Origin: Shewanella putrefaciens
GTDB taxonomy: Bacteria; Pseudomonadota; Gammaproteobacteria; Enterobacterales; Shewanellaceae
NCBI RefSeq assembly: GCF_016406305.1
Contig: NZ_CP066369.1
Coordinates: forward strand, 452,501 to 516,500
DNA length: 64,000 nt
Direction of reading: 5' to 3'
Both the position numbers and the translations under genes were made by a program. Positions 56,204-64,000 of the stretch are shown here, piece after piece. Under the pieces are notes generated by a model. The model did not search any database, was not told the origin of the DNA, and saw only the letters and a program-made list of their open reading frames with translations. Positions within the stretch are counted from its first letter, which is position 1; the number at the start of each line of letters is the position of its first letter.

Positions 56204-56956
56204 TTAGAAATGGTATTGGGCGATCACAGAGTAAGTGTCTTGATCTACGCCTTTCACGCCATATTTGTTGGTCCACAGATCGTATTCGATACCGACCAAC
56301 AGTTTATTGGCTTTGTGCTCACCAAATAGGCTCTTGCCTAGGTCATATTTTAACTGTGGGTTGAAGTGGAAGTTCTCTTCATAGCCGTCATTGTCGCTGG
56401 CAAATACCCAATCGATAAAGCCATCGAGGACGATATTGGCTGAACCCACGGGAATATCAATTCTAAAGACTGGGGTAAACTGCCAGCCGTCACTGATATT
56501 GCCTGAACTCATTGCATCGCGGCGATAGGTATTGAAGTTCAGATAGGTAAAGTAAGGCACTGCAACATCCACACCTAAGCCATAGAGTAAGCTATGCACA
56601 GGGCCTTCACCTTCTTCATAGGTGAGTGCTAATGAAAGATCGGTAATGGGGCCGAAGGCGATCTTCTCACCTAGGATTTTACTGGCGCTAAAGCGTGGTG
56701 AAATTTCGCCATAGGTGGTGCTATCCATGCCCGTGTGGTCGCCCTTGAAATAGATAAAATCTTGGAAGGCAAACCAATCACCGTATTTCCATGCGCCAGC
56801 GGTTTCGAGTGTCACAGTGGCTTGTTTGTCCGAAGGTGCCAAATCGTAGTCTTCACCATAGAGGGCAGTTGCACTGAAATCCCACCACTGTACTAAGTCA
56901 TCTGCAAATGCTTGAGGTGAAAGCATTAATGCTAGACATAGGCATGTTTTTTTCAT
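56204..56956 (-). CDS. Tsx-like nucleoside-specific outer-membrane channel
   Basis: Outer-membrane channel of the Tsx/OmpK family, 250 residues. The signal peptide ends SPQAFA, and the mature part begins DDLVQWWDFSATALYG, a family hallmark. Amphipathic strands follow and the protein ends in the membrane-insertion residue Phe (VIAQYHF). Tsx proteins let nucleosides and deoxynucleosides through the outer membrane, which fits the adjacent udp gene. The long AT-rich upstream region has Crp-like sites, as tsx has in E. coli. Confidence 0.92.
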   Translation of the reverse strand: MKKTCLCLALMLSPQAFADDLVQWWDFSATALYGEDYDLAPSDKQATVTLETAGAWKYGDWFAFQDFIYFKGDHTGMDSTTYGEISPRFSASKILGEKIAFGPITDLSLALTYEEGEGPVHSLLYGLGVDVAVPYFTYLNFNTYRRDAMSSGNISDGWQFTPVFRIDIPVGSANIVLDGFIDWVFASDNDGYEENFHFNPQLKYDLGKSLFGEHKANKLLVGIEYDLWTNKYGVKGVDQDTYSVIAQYHF

Positions 56957-57420
56957 TGTTATTTCCTGTTGTAGGGTTGACGCTAAAGAGTGTATTACTC
57001 AATCCTCGCACTGACGTGGCGCAGTCTGATGGGTAAGTTCAAACCGAGCAATGGTTATATTGTCAAAGGGCCAGGTAAAAAGTGCGGGCAATATATGCAA
57101 AAATTCACATTTATTCAAAGTTTTTATCGAATGTTGTTGTCAAAATCACATAATAAACCCTTGCCATGTAAGTTATCTAATTCATTGATTTTAAGTTTAT
57201 TTTTTGTTTTTAATTTTTTAGGCTGAAGGTTATGCCGCTAACTTTTTGAATTGATTGTGCTTAATTTTAGAACAACTGCAGCCTTTAGCTTAAACCGCCA
57301 TGGTATCCCTGTTGAGGGATTAATTTTAAGATGCGATATAAATTGATGACATATTATGTCGCATGTTAATAATACTGCTGCTATAGTGCAGCAACGGACA
57401 CTCTCATTTCAGGGGGAAAT
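56957..57420. promoter_or_regulatory. Divergent regulatory region with several dyads
   Basis: This 464-bp gap separates the Tsx-like gene (leftward) from the NfeD operon (rightward). On the minus strand AAATGTGA with weak dyad symmetry lies at 57093-57113, and TGTGATTTTGACAACA at 57135-57150; both resemble Crp sites for the channel gene. Nearer nfeD are a hairpin ATCCCT-gttg-AGGGAT (57305-57320) and an 11-bp dyad ATGCGATATAA / TTATGTCGCAT (57331-57364, one G-T mismatch). A 78-codon ORF from 57.0 to 57.2 kb is not credible. Confidence 0.45.
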
Positions 57421-57891
57421 ATGGTGTTTTCAAATCCAATTTTAGTGTGGGCGATCATTGGGCTTATCTTGATGTTTGCCGAACTCGTGGTACCGGGTGG
57501 TATAGTCGTGTTGCTGGGAGCGGCTTGTCTCGTCGTTGCTGGTGCATTGGGTATCGGCCTAGTGGAAGGCGTAGTGCAGAGCATGACCCTGTGGTTTATT
57601 TCGGCCATTGTTTTGCTGTTAACCTTCAGGCAAGTGACTCAAAAACTCGTAGGTGGCGATTCCCATGTAGATAACACCGATGAAGAGCTCGATATTTACA
57701 ATCAAATCGCCCGCGTAAAACAAACCATTGGCCCAGGACAGACTACGGGCCGAGTCGAGTTTCAAGGGAGCGAATGGCCCGCACTCGGCGATGGCAGTAT
57801 TATTGCGGTGGGCACTGAAGTCCGAATTATTTGTCGTGAAAACATTGCCCTCGTGGTTGAGCCTGTTAATCAGGCAACTTCTCAAAACTAA
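57421..57891 (+). CDS. NfeD-family membrane protein
   Basis: A 156-residue short NfeD protein. Three or four membrane helices (about 8-75) include the motif MFAELVVPGGIVVLLGAACLVV. The C-terminus is an OB-fold domain (about 95-150) with TTGRVEFQGSEWPALGD. Such proteins partner with SPFH/stomatin proteins in membrane quality control; E. coli YbbK/QmcA and its neighbour are an example. The SPFH gene starts 11 bp downstream, so the three genes form one operon. Confidence 0.92.
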   Translation: MVFSNPILVWAIIGLILMFAELVVPGGIVVLLGAACLVVAGALGIGLVEGVVQSMTLWFISAIVLLLTFRQVTQKLVGGDSHVDNTDEELDIYNQIARVKQTIGPGQTTGRVEFQGSEWPALGDGSIIAVGTEVRIICRENIALVVEPVNQATSQN

Positions 57892-57902
57892 AGGATGAGT
57901 CT

Positions 57903-58838
57903 ATGTTTGTGTTTACCTTAGTGATTCTGTTTGTCCTCTTTATTCTCTATAAATTGATGCTGATTGTGCCTATGCGTGAGGTGCACGTTATCGAGCGTTT
58001 AGGGAAATTTCGGACTGTATTGCAACCGGGGTTTCATTTCTTAATCCCTTTCTTCGATCGCGTTGCCTATCGACACGATACCCGCGAGCAAGTGCTCGAT
58101 GTGCCGCCACAGAGTTGTATTTCCAAGGATAATACCCAGCTTGAGGTGGATGGCTTGGTGTACCTTAAAGTGATGGACGGCAAGTTAGCCAGTTACGGTA
58201 TTGAGAATTACCGCAAGGCCGCAGTCAATCTAGCTCAAACTACTATGCGATCGGAAATTGGTAAATTGACCTTAAGTGAAACCTTCTCCGAGCGTGACAG
58301 TTTAAACGAATCCATAGTGCGTGAGATTGATAAAGCCTCTGAACCTTGGGGGATCAAAGTCCTGCGTTATGAAATTCGCAATATTACGCCATCACGCCAT
58401 GTGATCCATACCCTGGAGAAGCAAATGGAAGCCGAGCGCCGCAAGCGTGCGGAAATCACCTTAGCCAATGCGGAAAAGGCGGCCATGATCAATATGTCCG
58501 AAGGCGAGCGTCAAGAGGCGATCAATATTTCAGAGGGGCAAAAACAGAAGCGGATTAACGAAGCCAAAGGCACGGGGCAGGAAATCGCCATCATTGCCAA
58601 GGCTAAGTCGGAGGGGATGGCGATGATCTCCCAAGCCTTAGCGGTTAACGGGGGGAATGATGCGATGAATATGCTGCTAAAAGAGCAGTTTATCGCCCAA
58701 GTCGGCAAGATCCTCAGCGATGCACAAGTGTCAGTCGTTCCCGCTGAAATGGCCAAACTCGAAGGTTTCTTCGAAGGCATGGAGCAAGTCACCCACACGG
58801 TGAGCGGCCAACATTCTGTTAATAAAGGAGCACGTTAA
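57903..58838 (+). CDS. SPFH/Band 7 (stomatin-like) protein 1
   Basis: A 311-residue membrane scaffold protein. An N-terminal hydrophobic anchor (about 2-22) is followed by the SPFH domain starting VPMREVHVIERLGKFRTVLQPGFHFLIPF. A charged coiled coil begins at about residue 170 (MEAERRKRAEITLANAEKAAM). Members form large rings in the inner membrane that enclose proteases such as FtsH. It overlaps the next, paralogous SPFH gene by 1 bp (TAATG), so the two may assemble together. Confidence 0.93.
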   Translation: MFVFTLVILFVLFILYKLMLIVPMREVHVIERLGKFRTVLQPGFHFLIPFFDRVAYRHDTREQVLDVPPQSCISKDNTQLEVDGLVYLKVMDGKLASYGIENYRKAAVNLAQTTMRSEIGKLTLSETFSERDSLNESIVREIDKASEPWGIKVLRYEIRNITPSRHVIHTLEKQMEAERRKRAEITLANAEKAAMINMSEGERQEAINISEGQKQKRINEAKGTGQEIAIIAKAKSEGMAMISQALAVNGGNDAMNMLLKEQFIAQVGKILSDAQVSVVPAEMAKLEGFFEGMEQVTHTVSGQHSVNKGAR

Positions 58839-59779
58839 TGAATATCCCTCTCGATACCGATTTAGCTGTGATGGCGATTTGGGGACTGATTTTTGCGATT
58901 TTTGTGATCAAACTGTTCCAGTCGATCCGTTTAGTGCCAACTAAGTCTGCCTATATTGTTGAGCGTTTAGGTAAGTATCACAGCACCTTAGATGCGGGTT
59001 TTCATACCTTGATCCCCTTTGTGGATAAAGTGGCCTATATACATGACTTAAAAGAGGAAACAATTGATGTACCTCCCCAGGAATGTTTTTCTAGCGACGA
59101 AGTGAATGTGGAGGTCGACGGTGTTATTTATATCTCGGTGATCGATCCGGTTAAGGCGAGTTACGGCATTACCGACTACCGTTATGCGGCCATTCAATTA
59201 GCGCAGACTACGACCCGTTCTGTGATTGGTACCTTAGATTTAGACAGAACCTTTGAGGAGCGTGATGTGATCTCCGCCAAGGTGGTCGAAGTGCTGGATC
59301 AGGCGGGAGCTATGTGGGGGATCCGCGTGCATCGCTATGAGATTAAAAATATCACTCCACCCGAAACCGTTAAAAATGCGATGGAAATGCAAGTCAACGC
59401 CGAACGTGAGCGCCGCGCATTATTGGCTAAGAGTGAGGGCGATAAGCAGAGTAAGATTAATCGCTCCGAAGGGATAAAGGCTGAAACCGTCAACCGCTCC
59501 GAGGGGGAAATGCAGCGCCGGATTAACGAAGCCGAAGGTAAGGCGGAGGAGATCTTAACCCTATCCCGCGCTACTGCCGAATCCATTGAACGCTTGGCCG
59601 CTGTGATTGCCGCGCCCGGTGGCCATAATGCCCTGAGGATGCAACTGGGTGAGCAATATATGAAGCAGCTCGATGGATTAAGCCATAAGAGTAGCCGAGT
59701 GGTGCTACCCGGTAATATGGTCGATTTTGATTACTGGATGAATAGCATAGGGTTAAAAGAGAAAAGCAGTAAGGAATAA
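58838..59779 (+). CDS. SPFH/Band 7 (stomatin-like) protein 2
   Basis: A 313-residue paralogue of the preceding protein with the same plan: an N-terminal anchor (about 10-27), an SPFH domain (VPTKSAYIVERLGKYHSTLDAGFHTLIPF) and a coiled coil (MQVNAERERRALLAKSEGDK onward) with repeated SEG motifs. The cytosolic or periplasmic C-terminus ends in a charged tail (GLKEKSSKE). Tandem SPFH genes after nfeD suggest a heteromeric membrane ring. A strong terminator follows 33 bp downstream. Confidence 0.93.
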   Translation: MNIPLDTDLAVMAIWGLIFAIFVIKLFQSIRLVPTKSAYIVERLGKYHSTLDAGFHTLIPFVDKVAYIHDLKEETIDVPPQECFSSDEVNVEVDGVIYISVIDPVKASYGITDYRYAAIQLAQTTTRSVIGTLDLDRTFEERDVISAKVVEVLDQAGAMWGIRVHRYEIKNITPPETVKNAMEMQVNAERERRALLAKSEGDKQSKINRSEGIKAETVNRSEGEMQRRINEAEGKAEEILTLSRATAESIERLAAVIAAPGGHNALRMQLGEQYMKQLDGLSHKSSRVVLPGNMVDFDYWMNSIGLKEKSSKE

Positions 59780-59811
59780 CGCTTGCCATAGCTCTGAGTC
59801 TAGCTTTCGCT

Positions 59812-59845
59812 AAAAGGCCAAATACCGAGGTATTTGGCCTTTTAC
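59812..59845 (+). terminator. Terminator of the NfeD-SPFH operon
   Basis: The stem AAAAGGCCAAATAC / GTATTTGGCCTTTT (14 perfect pairs, 4-nt loop) ends in a T tract on the plus strand and in T residues on the minus strand. It can serve the convergent SPOR-domain gene as well. Confidence 0.95.
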
Positions 59846-59879
59846 TTAAGCGAATCGAGATTACTTCAGCTAATCGTGA

Positions 59880-60581
59880 TTACTTGGCAATCGCCAAGAT
59901 CTGGCAGCCATTGATCCCTGCATTTTGCAGCACATGGCGTTTGCGCTCCGCCTCACGTTTGGTTTCGTAAGGTCCTAGGGCCACCTTATACCAAGTGCCT
60001 GTGGTGCCTTCGATTTGCCTTACCTGCGCCTCTAAACCTTGAAAGGCGATGACAGCCTTCATCTGATTGGCTTGGGATTCCTGACGGAACGAAGCGCACT
60101 GCAATTGATATTGCTGTGGTGTGCGGGTTGCCACAACATCGGGAATATCCACTTCAACGTGCTTGTTTTCAAGCTCGTCCAAATAGGTCCATTCTTCCTT
60201 GGGTTGTGGTGGCAGAGCATTGGGATCTTTTTTAGGAGCCACAGCTACCGCGGGTTCATCAACGGGAACGGTAACCGCAACCGCCTGTCGTTCGGTTTCC
60301 TTTACCTTAGGCGTTAGTGTGGCCGCGGGTTCCTGTGCCTTAGGGCGAGGCTCAGTTTTTACGGTTGCCGCCTCAGGGGGGGTCTGTTTGGCCGTGTCCT
60401 TGATACTCCAAAGAAAATAGCCAAAACAGCCCACAGCGATAAAGGCAAACAGGATTAACGCTAGGGGAAGCTTTTTGTGCGGCGCAGCCTTCTTCTGGGC
60501 TGGCCGTGCTCGCGTTGCGCGAATAGGGCGCGGTTTAGCGCCCGATTGCGGTCTTCTGTTGGCGTAGTCGCGATTACTCAT
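59880..60581 (-). CDS. FtsN-like SPOR-domain cell division protein
   Basis: A 233-residue bitopic protein. A basic cytosolic N-terminus (about 1-38, RRPQSGAKPRPIRATRARP) precedes one membrane helix (about 40-60), a Pro/Lys/Glu-rich periplasmic linker and a C-terminal SPOR domain (about 155-230, QYQLQCASFRQESQANQ to QILAIAK) that binds denuded septal peptidoglycan. This matches FtsN in plan and in chromosomal company: argS lies directly upstream, and priA beyond it. FtsN triggers septal peptidoglycan synthesis. The SPOR assignment is firm, the FtsN role is inferred. Confidence 0.87.
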   Translation of the reverse strand: MSNRDYANRRPQSGAKPRPIRATRARPAQKKAAPHKKLPLALILFAFIAVGCFGYFLWSIKDTAKQTPPEAATVKTEPRPKAQEPAATLTPKVKETERQAVAVTVPVDEPAVAVAPKKDPNALPPQPKEEWTYLDELENKHVEVDIPDVVATRTPQQYQLQCASFRQESQANQMKAVIAFQGLEAQVRQIEGTTGTWYKVALGPYETKREAERKRHVLQNAGINGCQILAIAK

Positions 60582-60584
60582 GGC

Positions 60585-62330
60585 TTACATCCGTTCTAGG
60601 GTTTCGATACCTAGTAGATTTAGGCCCTTTTGTAGGGTGCGAGCCGTCAGTTGTGACAGCAGCAAGCGGCTATCGCGTTGTGCATCATTATCGGCGGCAA
60701 GCACAGGACAAGCCTCGTAGAAGCTGGAGAATGCACCTGCTAATTCATAGAGATAACCACATAATACGTGTGGCTGGCCTTTATCCACCACGCGATTAAG
60801 GATTTCACCAAACTGCGCCAGTTTGTTACCTAGGTCCTTCTCTTTTTCATGCTCGAGCACGATAGTCGCTTGGCTTAAATCCACGTCAGTGGCCCGTTTG
60901 AAGATACCTGCAACACGGGTGTAGGCGTAGAGTAAGTAAGGCGCGGTATTGCCTTCAAAACTGAGCATTTGTTCGAAGCTGAAAATGTAATCGCTGGTAC
61001 GATTTTTAGATAAATCGGCGTATTTCACCGCGCTAATACCGACGACACGGGCGATTTCGGCTAAGGTAGCTTCATCCATATCGGGGTTTTTGCTGCGAAC
61101 GAGATCCAGTGCGCGCACATTGGCTTCTTCTAACAAATCCACCAACTTGACTACACCGCCCGTGCGGGTCTTGAATGGGCGGCCATCTTCACCATTCATA
61201 GTGCCGAAGCCTAAGTGCTCCAGTGACATATCCTCGCGAACAAATTTAGCCAATTTAGCCAGGCTAAAAACCTGTTGGAAATGCAGCGCTTGGCGCAGAT
61301 CCACAAAGTAGAGCACACGGTCAGCCTTCAGTACATTGGAGCGATAACGCATAGCGGCAAGATCGGTCGTGGCATATAAGTAACCCCCATCGGCCTTTTG
61401 AATGATCACGGGCAGGGCTTCACCTTCCTTGTTGCGGAAGGCTTCTTGGAACACGACTTTCGCGCCGTTGCTTTCGGTCAATAATCCTTTCGCGTCTAAA
61501 TCTTTTACGACCTGTTCGAGATCCGCATTGTAGGCACTTTCACCGTGCACATCGGCGCGGGTCAGGCTGACGCCTAAACGCTCATAGACCTGGTGACAGT
61601 GGCTTAAGGAAATGTCGTTAAATTCGCGCCACAGTTTGTTGCAATAGGCGTCGCCCGATTGTAGCTCGACCACAAGTTGGCGTGCGCGGGTGGCAAACTC
61701 TGCCGATTCGTCGAAGCGTAGTTTGGCTGCGCGGTAAAATGTTTCTAAATCAGAGAGTTCAAGCTGTGCCTGTTCGCCATTCTGGGCGCGCAGTTCTTCC
61801 ATATAGGCCAGCAGCATACCAAACTGAGTTCCCCAGTCGCCCACATGATTTTGGCGGATAACCCTGTGGCCCAAAAACTCTAGGGTGCGCACTACGCTGT
61901 CGCCAATAATGGTCGAACGTAGGTGGCCTACGTGCATCTCCTTGGCAAGGTTGGGTGAAGAGTAATCCACCACAATGGTTTGTGGCGTGGGTAATTTAAT
62001 CCCTAAATGCTCGTCCTGGATCGCAGCCTGCAATTGGTTAGCAAGTGCGCTGTCATCTATGAAGAAATTGATAAATCCAGGGCCAGCAATTTCGACTTTA
62101 GCGACATAGGCAGAAGCGGGCAGGTTGTCGATGATCAGCTGGGCTAATTCGCGGGGATTTTTACCCGCCGCTTTAGTTAGCATCATGGCTAAGTTGGTTG
62201 CTAGGTCGCCATGGCTCTTATCCTTGGTTCGATCTACTTGAATGCGCGCTTCAAAATCAGCCGGCAAAATGCCTTGTTGTTTAAAGGATTCGAGTGTTTG
62301 TTCAAGTAATGATTGGATATGTGATTTCAT
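60585..62330 (-). CDS. argS: Arginyl-tRNA synthetase
   Basis: Class I aminoacyl-tRNA synthetase that charges tRNA-Arg; 581 residues, a normal length. The N-terminal Add-1 domain (about 1-110) precedes the HIGH-type motif [16 protein letters not shown]. The KMSKS loop is degenerate ([14 protein letters not shown]), as in most bacterial ArgRS. The C-terminal anticodon-binding domain follows, with [13 protein letters not shown] and the usual ending GIETLERM. It lies 3 bp upstream of the SPOR gene, so the two are co-transcribed, and 133 bp downstream of priA. Confidence 0.98.
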   Translation of the reverse strand: MKSHIQSLLEQTLESFKQQGILPADFEARIQVDRTKDKSHGDLATNLAMMLTKAAGKNPRELAQLIIDNLPASAYVAKVEIAGPGFINFFIDDSALANQLQAAIQDEHLGIKLPTPQTIVVDYSSPNLAKEMHVGHLRSTIIGDSVVRTLEFLGHRVIRQNHVGDWGTQFGMLLAYMEELRAQNGEQAQLELSDLETFYRAAKLRFDESAEFATRARQLVVELQSGDAYCNKLWREFNDISLSHCHQVYERLGVSLTRADVHGESAYNADLEQVVKDLDAKGLLTESNGAKVVFQEAFRNKEGEALPVIIQKADGGYLYATTDLAAMRYRSNVLKADRVLYFVDLRQALHFQQVFSLAKLAKFVREDMSLEHLGFGTMNGEDGRPFKTRTGGVVKLVDLLEEANVRALDLVRSKNPDMDEATLAEIARVVGISAVKYADLSKNRTSDYIFSFEQMLSFEGNTAPYLLYAYTRVAGIFKRATDVDLSQATIVLEHEKEKDLGNKLAQFGEILNRVVDKGQPHVLCGYLYELAGAFSSFYEACPVLAADNDAQRDSRLLLSQLTARTLQKGLNLLGIETLERM

Positions 62331-62463
62331 GGATTAATTAGCTACTAACTTTAAGAGTGAATACAGGGAATAACCGCATATTTTAGCCGTTTGTGGTGCT
62401 TAATTGCTATCTTCCCAAGGACTTTTTATTAAATGGCGCTGAAATATTTATCAAATAACCGAG

Positions 62464-64000
<1,537 letters not shown>

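Noticed and set aside
56990..57226. A 78-codon ORF between the Tsx-like and NfeD genes
   Set aside because: It lies in the divergent promoter region, has no ribosome binding site and gives an implausible protein.

Overview
The window is a gammaproteobacterial chromosome segment, almost certainly Shewanella of the S. oneidensis group. The evidence is a multiheme cytochrome locus with an octaheme tetrathionate reductase (OTR) whose lysine heme ligand falls at the expected position, RegBA- and TtrSR-like two-component systems, and Shewanella-type order around hemB, tatABC and ubiEJB. Genus is an inference from gene content and order; no database was searched. The window opens inside an rRNA operon and closes inside priA.

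Layout. 1-2.8 kb: the 3' four fifths of a 23S rRNA gene, a 23S-5S spacer with a 7-bp tandem array, 5S rRNA and a terminator. 2.9-11.8 kb: a long leftward run ubiE-ubiJ-ubiB-tatA-tatB-tatC-(secreted protein)-tatD-GGDEF-hemB, covering ubiquinone synthesis, Tat export and an early heme step. 12-13.7 kb: an arginase-family enzyme and rraA. 14-30.4 kb: a mixed block with a small membrane protein, a PAP2 phosphatase/glycosyltransferase pair, an anchored hydrolase, a chemoreceptor, DedA, Mn-pyrophosphatase, a patatin-like protein, a Lon-N domain protein, a pseudouridine synthase, a PhoD-like phosphatase, an RmlD-like reductase and a RegBA-like regulator pair. 30.5-33.4 kb: FliB-type lysine methylase and an Fe-S photolyase.

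33.5-35.4 kb is the most foreign-looking part. A conspicuously AT-rich DUF2971 gene lies between two divergent, inverted copies of a hairpin-rich repeat that share loop sequences but differ in stem sequence. 35.5-38.1 kb: DUF971 gene, hslU and hslV, the last behind a textbook heat-shock promoter. 38.1-39.2 kb: an orphan pseudopilin and a small lipoprotein.

39.6-49.6 kb looks like an anaerobic-respiration module: a TtrR/TtrS-like regulator pair, a LysR/Old Yellow Enzyme pair, a MOT1-type oxyanion transporter, and a leftward operon of monoheme cytochrome c, DUF3373 outer-membrane barrel and OTR. 50-59.8 kb: Sel1 protein, MscS channel, thioredoxin-fold periplasmic protein, ornithine decarboxylase, YdcH-like protein, a nucleoside pair (udp and a Tsx-like channel) and an NfeD/SPFH membrane operon. 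59.9-64 kb: an FtsN-like SPOR protein, argS and the 3' part of priA. In Pseudomonas priA-argS-SPOR-hslV-hslU are contiguous; here the same leftward cluster appears split by about 22 kb.

No IS transposase, prophage, CRISPR array or tRNA gene was recognised.
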